A DNA stretch of 25,866 nucleotides. It comes from Clostridiales bacterium. GTDB lineage: Bacteria > Bacillota_A > Clostridia > Oscillospirales > Oscillospiraceae. The DNA lies in assembly GCA_022777455.1 (NCBI GenBank), contig JALFGI010000190.1, positions 1-25,866 on the forward strand, written 5' to 3'. The notes under the pieces were generated by a model, which was given only the letters and a program-made list of their open reading frames with translations, was not told the DNA's origin and did not search any database. Shown piece after piece: positions 21,400-25,866 of this stretch; positions within the stretch are counted from its first letter, which is position 1, and every line of letters starts with the position of its first letter. A program made the position numbers and the translations under genes.

Positions 21400-22161
21400 A
21401 TGAGCAATAATTCACGGCAGGACAAAATTTTTAATCTTCTGGAAACAGAAGAACGCATGAGCGTTTCCGACCTGGCAGCGTTTTTTCACGTTACAGAAAC
21501 CACCATCCGCCGGGATCTGAATGTGATGGAGGCCAACAAGCAGATCGTACGCCGCCGGGGATACGCCGAGCTTCCCGACCGGGGCTACGGAATGACCCTG
21601 CGCCGCCGCAATACCTTCCAGGACGAAAAACGCCGCATTGCAAAAAAAGCAGCAGGCATGCTTCGATACGGCAGTACGCTGGCTTTGGATTCCGGAACCA
21701 CCATTGCAGAGCTGGTGCACGTTATGGCAGAGCAATGCACCGACCTATCCCTGGATATTGTGACCTGTTCTTTGAAGACCGCCTATGAAACCTGCCGCTA
21801 TTTCCGCACCTCCATCCCCGGCGGTTCCATTTTTGCCGACGAGCTGAGTATCAGCGGCATGAGCGCCATCCGGTTTTTCGAGAACATCACCGTGGATATT
21901 GCCTTTCTCGGCTCTACCGGCATTTCCGGCACCCAGGGTCTGACAGTCTCCTATCCGCTGATCCTGGATGTAAAACAGGCGATCATGTCCTGTGCCGCCA
22001 AAAAAGTTGCCTTGCTGGATTCCTCCAAATTTTTCGCCCGGGGCGTCTATACCTTCTGCCCTTTCAGCGAGCTGGATGCCATCATCACCGTCCGCACCGA
22101 GCAGAACGCGGAGATTCTGGATCAGATCGCCAGGCAGGGTGTGGAAGTCATTCTGGCGTAA
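21400..22161 (+). CDS. DeoR-family transcriptional regulator
   Basis: A 253-residue protein of normal family length. The N-terminal winged helix-turn-helix (about 6-58) has MSVSDLAAFFHVTETTIRRDL at 20-40 (split here for reading: recognition helix TETTIRRDL) and a QIVRRRGYAEL wing. The C-terminal DeoRC effector domain has LALDSGTTIAEL, the sugar-phosphate loop, then VTCSLKTAYET, IPGGSIF, DIAFLGSTGIS and KKVALLDSSKF. Members sense phosphorylated sugars and usually repress a neighbouring catabolic operon. The ATG at 21400 follows AAGGGAG by nine bases. It is divergent from the 20-kb array and next to four TTCGTT(T/C) repeats, so it is the likely regulator of that array. The effector is probably an intermediate of the pathway. 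Confidence 0.95.
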   Translation: MSNNSRQDKIFNLLETEERMSVSDLAAFFHVTETTIRRDLNVMEANKQIVRRRGYAELPDRGYGMTLRRRNTFQDEKRRIAKKAAGMLRYGSTLALDSGTTIAELVHVMAEQCTDLSLDIVTCSLKTAYETCRYFRTSIPGGSIFADELSISGMSAIRFFENITVDIAFLGSTGISGTQGLTVSYPLILDVKQAIMSCAAKKVALLDSSKFFARGVYTFCPFSELDAIITVRTEQNAEILDQIARQGVEVILA

Positions 22162-22177
22162 CCAAAGGAGTGAAGTA

Positions 22178-22606
22178 ATGCTGTATCCCGTTCTTCTCTG
22201 CCTGGCCGGTGTGCTGCAGGGACTGATGCTGTCCTTCAACGGGCGGCTGGCCGCCTATTTCAGCCCCATCACAGTGGTTTTCTTTGTCCACTCCATCCCC
22301 ACGGCGCTGCTGCTTGTGTATCTGGTCTGCTTCCGGAAAGCAAGGCTGCTTCAGAAGGCCTCCGTCCCGGCTTATGTCTTTCTGGTCGGTGCGGTGGGTT
22401 TATCCATGGTTGCCGTGAGCAGCTATACCACCGCCCGGATCGGCGCCGTCACCTTCGCCTGTGTCGCTGATCTGACCAACATGGTCTTCGCTGCCATTTT
22501 TGACCATTTCGGCTTCTTTGGCGTAGAGCGCCGGCCTTTCCGCCTGCGGCAGATCCCCAGCTATCTCATGGCGATTGCAGGCGTACTATTGGTTGTTACC
22601 GGTTGA
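22178..22606 (+). CDS. Half-size DMT-family transporter subunit A (YdcZ/DUF606-like)
   Basis: A 142-residue hydrophobic protein with four to five membrane helices, starting MLYPVLLCLAGVLQGL. The SFNGRL segment and final YLMAIAGVLLVV resemble the YdcZ/DUF606 branch of the drug/metabolite transporter superfamily, whose members are half-length and often encoded in pairs. The ATG at 22178 has AAAGGAG ten bases upstream. It starts 16 bp after the regulator and ends 10 bp before a second half-size gene with the same length and architecture. It is not a broken single gene, because each has its own start, site and stop. It likely forms a heterodimer with the next protein; the substrate is unknown. 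Confidence 0.82.
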   Translation: MLYPVLLCLAGVLQGLMLSFNGRLAAYFSPITVVFFVHSIPTALLLVYLVCFRKARLLQKASVPAYVFLVGAVGLSMVAVSSYTTARIGAVTFACVADLTNMVFAAIFDHFGFFGVERRPFRLRQIPSYLMAIAGVLLVVTG

Positions 22607-22616
22607 GGAAATTATC

Positions 22617-23051
22617 ATGCTGTATCTTTTCTGTCTTTTTTTCGGAGCCATCGGCCCGGTGAATAACATGCTGAATGTAAAAGCCGGACAGTGCTTGGGA
22701 ACTGCCCGGGGCGCTCTGATAAACTATGCCGAGGCAACCATCCTCTCCGCACTGCTTATTTTCCTCATGGGGCTTGGGCAGGAGCTGGCCTGGTCCCATA
22801 TTGCCAGCGTTCCTCCGATTTATTATTGCGGAAGCGTTTTCGGTCTGCTGGCTATGGGACTCATCATCACAGCCACCCCAAAAACCGGTGTGGTTCTCTG
22901 CTCCATCTGCCTGATGATTGGCAGCATGACCACGTCCGCGATTTTGGACTATGTCTTTTACGGCCTTTTCTCCTGGCGGAAGGTTGTGGGAATCCTCCTG
23001 ATTATGGCGGGAATCATTACCAAACAGATGGATTCCGCCAGGCAAGTCTGA
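22617..23051 (+). CDS. Half-size DMT-family transporter subunit B (YdcZ/DUF606-like)
   Basis: A 144-residue hydrophobic protein with about five helices, starting MLYLFCLFFGAIGPVNNML. It contains a GALINYAEA segment and KVVGILLIMAGIITKQ at the end, which mirrors the last helix of subunit A. The ATG at 22617 follows GAGGAAA and lies 10 bp after the preceding stop. Being co-directional with the regulator and following its own partner, it probably completes a two-chain transporter. The function could be uptake or export of a compound of the adjacent pathway. Confidence 0.82.
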   Translation: MLYLFCLFFGAIGPVNNMLNVKAGQCLGTARGALINYAEATILSALLIFLMGLGQELAWSHIASVPPIYYCGSVFGLLAMGLIITATPKTGVVLCSICLMIGSMTTSAILDYVFYGLFSWRKVVGILLIMAGIITKQMDSARQV

Positions 23052-23065
23052 CATTCGCAAACACA

Positions 23066-23147
23066 GGCACCCCATGCTGCAGGCAGCCTGGGGTGCCATA
23101 TTGTATCCCATTCTGCGTTTTCCTCCCTGGGCGGCGGAAAACGCCCA
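23066..23147 (+). other. Two hairpins in the gap before the uvrA-like gene
   Basis: GGCACCCCA (23066-23074) pairs with TGGGGTGCC (23089-23097), with GCTGC/GCAGC inside. This makes a nearly continuous stem, but only ATATTGTAT follows, so it is a weak terminator at best. TGGGCG (23128-23133) pairs with CGCCCA (23142-23147) just before the ribosome site (AAAGGAG, 23155-23161). They could limit read-through into, or translation of, the next gene. Confidence 0.55.
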
Positions 23148-23168
23148 ATCTGTCAAAGGAGCTCAGCT

Positions 23169-25640
23169 ATGGATAAAATTAAGGTCCGGGGCGCAAGAGT
23201 CCATAACCTAAAAAACATCGATGTGGACATTCCATTAAACCAAATCGTAGGCATCGCCGGCGTATCCGGTTCCGGAAAATCCTCCCTGGCACTGGGCGTA
23301 CTGTACGCGGAGGGTTCCCGGCGATACCTGGATTCCCTTTCCACCTACACCCGGCGTCGAATGAATCAAGCACCCAAAGCCGATGTGGATGAGGTGCTGT
23401 ATGTTCCTGCGGCGCTGGCTCTGCATCAGCGCCCCGGTATCCCGGGAATCCGGAGTACCTTCGGCACCGGGACGGAGCTATTAAGCAATCTGCGGTTAAT
23501 GTATTCCAGATTGGCAAGCCATCGATGCCCCAATGGTCATTATGTATCTCCCAGTCTGGCGGCAGCCGCCGGGCAAGAGCTGGTCTGTCCGGAGTGCGGA
23601 GCGCATTTCTGGGCTCCCAGTGCCGAAGAACTGGCATTTAACAGTCGCGGGGCCTGCCGATGCTGCAACGGCACCGGTCTCGTTCGGACGGTGGACCGCT
23701 CCACCCTGGTTCCCGATGATTCCCTGACCATCGAGGAGGGCGCTGTCGCTCCCTGGAACAGTCTGATGTGGTCTTTGATGACAGAAGTCTGCCGGGAAAT
23801 GGGTGTTCGTACGGATGTCCCATTCCGGGAATTGACCCCTCAGGAGAAGTCAATCGTCTATGACGGTCCCCCGGAAAAGAAACATATTTTACATCTGAAT
23901 AAAAGCAGCCAGACCGCCACAGAATTGGATTTCACCTACTACAGCGCTACCTACACCGTAGAAAATGCGCTGGCCAAGGTTAAAGACGAAAAAGGGATGA
24001 AGCGGGTGGAAAAGTTCCTGAAAGAGGACATTTGCCCCCAATGCAGGGGCACCCGGCTTTCGGAAGAGGCAAGTGCGCCGCTGCTGCGGGGGATCTCTCT
24101 GGCGGAGTGCTGCACCATGACCCTGGCGCAGCTGTATGAATGGGTCGAAGGGGTGCCCGATTCCCTGCCGCCGCAGATGCGCCCCCTGGCGGAAAGCATC
24201 TGCCACTCCTTCCGCCCCGCCGCCCAGCGGCTGATGGAGCTCGGTCTGGGATATCTGACTTTGGACCGGTCTGCCGCCACCCTGTCTACCGGAGAGCGGC
24301 AGCGGATGCAGCTGGCCCGTTCGGTACGTAACCGCACCACCGGAGTGCTGTATGTTTTGGACGAACCTTCTATCGGCCTGCATCCGGCCAACATCGCCGG
24401 GCTTACCGGCCTGATGCAGGATCTGATTGCTGACGGGAACTCCATTATTCTGGTTGACCACGACACGCAGATTCTGGGGGCTGCGGACTACCTCATTGAA
24501 ATGGGTCCTCAGGCGGGCGCCGCGGGCGGCCGGGTCATTGCCCAGGGCACAACGGAGGAAATCAAAAAAAATCCCGGTTCCCAAATTGGTCCATTCCTTG
24601 CCGGAGAGAAAATACAGATTCGTCAGCCGCTTCCGGAGGAGGAATTGTTTGATTTGGGGTCCATCCAGCTGCGCACACATGCCATCCACACGGTGAAGCC
24701 TCTGCAAGTCAGCATCCCAAAAGGCCGGCTCACAGTCGTTACCGGTGTATCCGGTTCCGGAAAGACGACCCTGGTTTTGGAAAGTCTTGTGCCGGGCTTG
24801 GAAGCACTGACAGAAAACCGCCCCCTTCCCACCCACGTGGAGTATCTGGACGCCCCGGGGATCCGCCATGTGAAACTCATTGACGCCACCCCCATTGGCA
24901 TCAATGTTCGTTCCACCGTCGCCACCTATGCAAACGTCCACGATGAACTCAGAAAGCTCTACGCCAGAACGCCCGCAGCCAAGGCTTTGGGATACAAAGC
25001 CGGTGATTTCTCCTATAACACCGGGGCACTTCGCTGTCCGACTTGTGACGGCACCGGTCAAATCAGTTTGGATGTGCAGTTTCTTCCTGATGTGGACATC
25101 CCCTGCCCGGAATGTGGGGGCTCCCGGTATCGCAGAGAGGCTCAAAGCGTACTGCTGCGCAATCATCAAGGCGAAGCTTTCTCTCTTCCGGAGCTGATGG
25201 ATACCGATGTGCATACCGCCCTGGAACGGTGCAGAGAAATGAAGCTGGTTTCTTCCCGTCTGCAAGTGCTGGACAATCTGGGGTTGGGCTATCTGACGTT
25301 GGGAGAAGAAACCCCCAGTCTCTCCGGCGGCGAGGCGCAGCGGCTGAAGCTGGCCAGTGAAATGGGGCGGCAGCAATCGGATTCGGTATTTGTTTTTGAT
25401 GAGCCCACCATAGGCCTGCATCCTCTGGATGTGAAAACCCTGCTGGGTGTTTTTGAAACACTGATCCGGTACGGTGCCACTGTCGTCGTCATTGAGCACG
25501 ACCGTGATGTGATTCAAAACGCAGACTATATCATCGATATGGGGCCCGGAGGCGGGGATGAGGGCGGCAGGATCGTGGTTTGCGGAACCCCCGCCCACGT
25601 CCGCAGCTGTCCCCAAAGCGTTACCGGCAGGTATCTATAA
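23169..25640 (+). CDS. UvrA-like ATPase lacking the UvrB-binding region (UvrA2/DrrC type)
   Basis: An 823-residue protein, about 120 shorter than canonical UvrA (about 940). Domain 1 has Walker A GVSGSGKSS at 31-39, a signature changed to LSTGERQR (372-379) from LSGGEAQR, and Walker B VLDEPS near 396-401. Domain 2 has GVSGSGKTT at 526-534, LSGGEAQR at 718-725 and FDEPT near 743-747. Zinc-binding Cys pairs are present at CPECG and CRCC-NGTG in the first half and CPTCDGTG with CPECGGS in the second. The shortfall lies in the first half, between Walker A and signature 1, as in UvrA2/DrrC proteins that lack the UvrB-binding domain. These act in DNA-damage tolerance or resistance to DNA-binding drugs. 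The ATG at 23169 has AAAGGAG upstream. Confidence 0.92.
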   Translation: MDKIKVRGARVHNLKNIDVDIPLNQIVGIAGVSGSGKSSLALGVLYAEGSRRYLDSLSTYTRRRMNQAPKADVDEVLYVPAALALHQRPGIPGIRSTFGTGTELLSNLRLMYSRLASHRCPNGHYVSPSLAAAAGQELVCPECGAHFWAPSAEELAFNSRGACRCCNGTGLVRTVDRSTLVPDDSLTIEEGAVAPWNSLMWSLMTEVCREMGVRTDVPFRELTPQEKSIVYDGPPEKKHILHLNKSSQTATELDFTYYSATYTVENALAKVKDEKGMKRVEKFLKEDICPQCRGTRLSEEASAPLLRGISLAECCTMTLAQLYEWVEGVPDSLPPQMRPLAESICHSFRPAAQRLMELGLGYLTLDRSAATLSTGERQRMQLARSVRNRTTGVLYVLDEPSIGLHPANIAGLTGLMQDLIADGNSIILVDHDTQILGAADYLIEMGPQAGAAGGRVIAQGTTEEIKKNPGSQIGPFLAGEKIQIRQPLPEEELFDLGSIQLRTHAIHTVKPLQVSIPKGRLTVVTGVSGSGKTTLVLESLVPGLEALTENRPLPTHVEYLDAPGIRHVKLIDATPIGINVRSTVATYANVHDELRKLYARTPAAKALGYKAGDFSYNTGALRCPTCDGTGQISLDVQFLPDVDIPCPECGGSRYRREAQSVLLRNHQGEAFSLPELMDTDVHTALERCREMKLVSSRLQVLDNLGLGYLTLGEETPSLSGGEAQRLKLASEMGRQQSDSVFVFDEPTIGLHPLDVKTLLGVFETLIRYGATVVVIEHDRDVIQNADYIIDMGPGGGDEGGRIVVCGTPAHVRSCPQSVTGRYL

Positions 25641-25671
25641 ACGACGCCAGACCACAAAAACCAGCAAAACA

Positions 25672-25717
25672 GGCCCAGGCCGGCAGGAATAATCCTGCCG
25701 ACCTGGGGCCGTTTTTT
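25672..25717 (+). terminator. Strong Rho-independent terminator after the uvrA-like gene
   Basis: A stem runs from GGCCCAGG (25672-25679) through CGGCAGGA, with loop ATAA, to TCCTGCCG and CCTGGG, with one mismatch. GCC follows, then GTTTTTT at 25711-25717. This closes the regulator, transporter and UvrA-like unit. Confidence 0.9.
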
Positions 25718-25866
25718 ATATACGGATTTAGGCTATCGGCTTTCGTAAGCACATTGACTGTTGTATAACGTATCGGCGCGGCAGCGCCCATGGCTTCCCC
25801 CGGGGGTGGTGCTCCGCGCAGCGAATCAAAATCTATCGATTGCCAGTGGCAATCGCACCTTAATTC
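25718..25866. other. Structured intergenic DNA at the window edge
   Basis: No gene is seen. Three small palindromes follow one another: GGCGC/GCGCC (25775-25788), CCCCCGGGGG (25797-25806) and CGATTGCC/GGCAATCG (25837-25855). This clustering resembles the end of a dispersed extragenic repeat, but the window stops before its other side. Confidence 0.4.

Noticed and set aside
21018..21410. Possible small gene in the control region, plus strand
   Set aside because: It overlaps both promoters, the operator repeats, repeat C and the regulator start. It has no ribosome site and its composition is that of AT-rich control DNA.
22178..23051. Two half-size transporter genes as a frameshifted single gene
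   Set aside because: Each has its own ribosome site, start and stop, and the YdcZ/DUF606-type proteins are normally half-size and paired.
23889..25616. 575-codon minus-strand open frame opposite the uvrA-like gene
   Set aside because: The plus-strand protein has full UvrA motifs. The opposite frame shows no domain and is explained by codon bias.
1..25866. CRISPR arrays, tRNA or rRNA genes, integrases or transposase genes
   Set aside because: No regularly spaced repeat array, cloverleaf or recombinase motif was seen. The only mobile-type signals are the short fold-back repeats.

Overview
The window suggests a Gram-positive anaerobe of the Clostridia, most likely a gut Oscillospiraceae-type bacterium. 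The grounds are strong AGGAGG-type ribosome sites, moderately GC-rich genes beside an AT-rich control region, a BMP-type (PnrA/Nup-like) ABC importer, a YdcZ-type half-transporter pair, and several short fold-back repeats between genes. No 16S or other marker gene is present, so the assignment is an inference.

Layout: (a) 1-141 is the end of a molybdenum hydroxylase (xanthine dehydrogenase-like) gene on the plus strand. A 162-bp fold-back element (139-300) abuts it and supplies its stop codon, followed by two terminator hairpins. (b) 534-20737 is a single-direction minus-strand array of 19 genes, probably one operon or a few overlapping ones. In transcription order these are: BMP substrate-binding protein, dual ATPase and two permeases; PfkB-like protein; SIS; SIS; PfkB-like protein; small membrane protein; DMT-type sugar permease; SIS; tandem YjbQ; SIS; single YjbQ; HAD phosphatase/mutase; BtpA/SgcQ-like TIM barrel; MFS transporter; SIS; nucleoside hydrolase; GNAT acetyltransferase. 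(c) 20738-21399 is an AT-rich divergent control region. It has a consensus promoter in each direction and four helically phased TTCGTT(T/C) direct repeats. (d) 21400-25640 on the plus strand holds a DeoR-family regulator, two half-size DMT transporter genes and a UvrA-like ATPase lacking the UvrB-binding region, closed by a strong terminator at 25672-25717.

The striking part is region (b). Five paralogous two-domain SIS proteins, resembling the isomerase half of GlmS and the Amadori deglycase FrlB, sit in one locus. Each lies beside a partner: two beside PfkB-like sugar kinases, two beside YjbQ-family proteins and one near a nucleoside hydrolase. Both PfkB-like proteins have Asn where the family has its catalytic Asp (GCGN instead of GAGD). 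One YjbQ protein is a head-to-tail duplication, and the other has lost a conserved His. Together with three importer types this looks like an undescribed catabolic system for nucleoside-like, N-glycosidic or Amadori-type sugar compounds. A phosphosugar- or glycoside-sensing DeoR protein would control it from the divergent promoter. The substrate is not established by the sequence.
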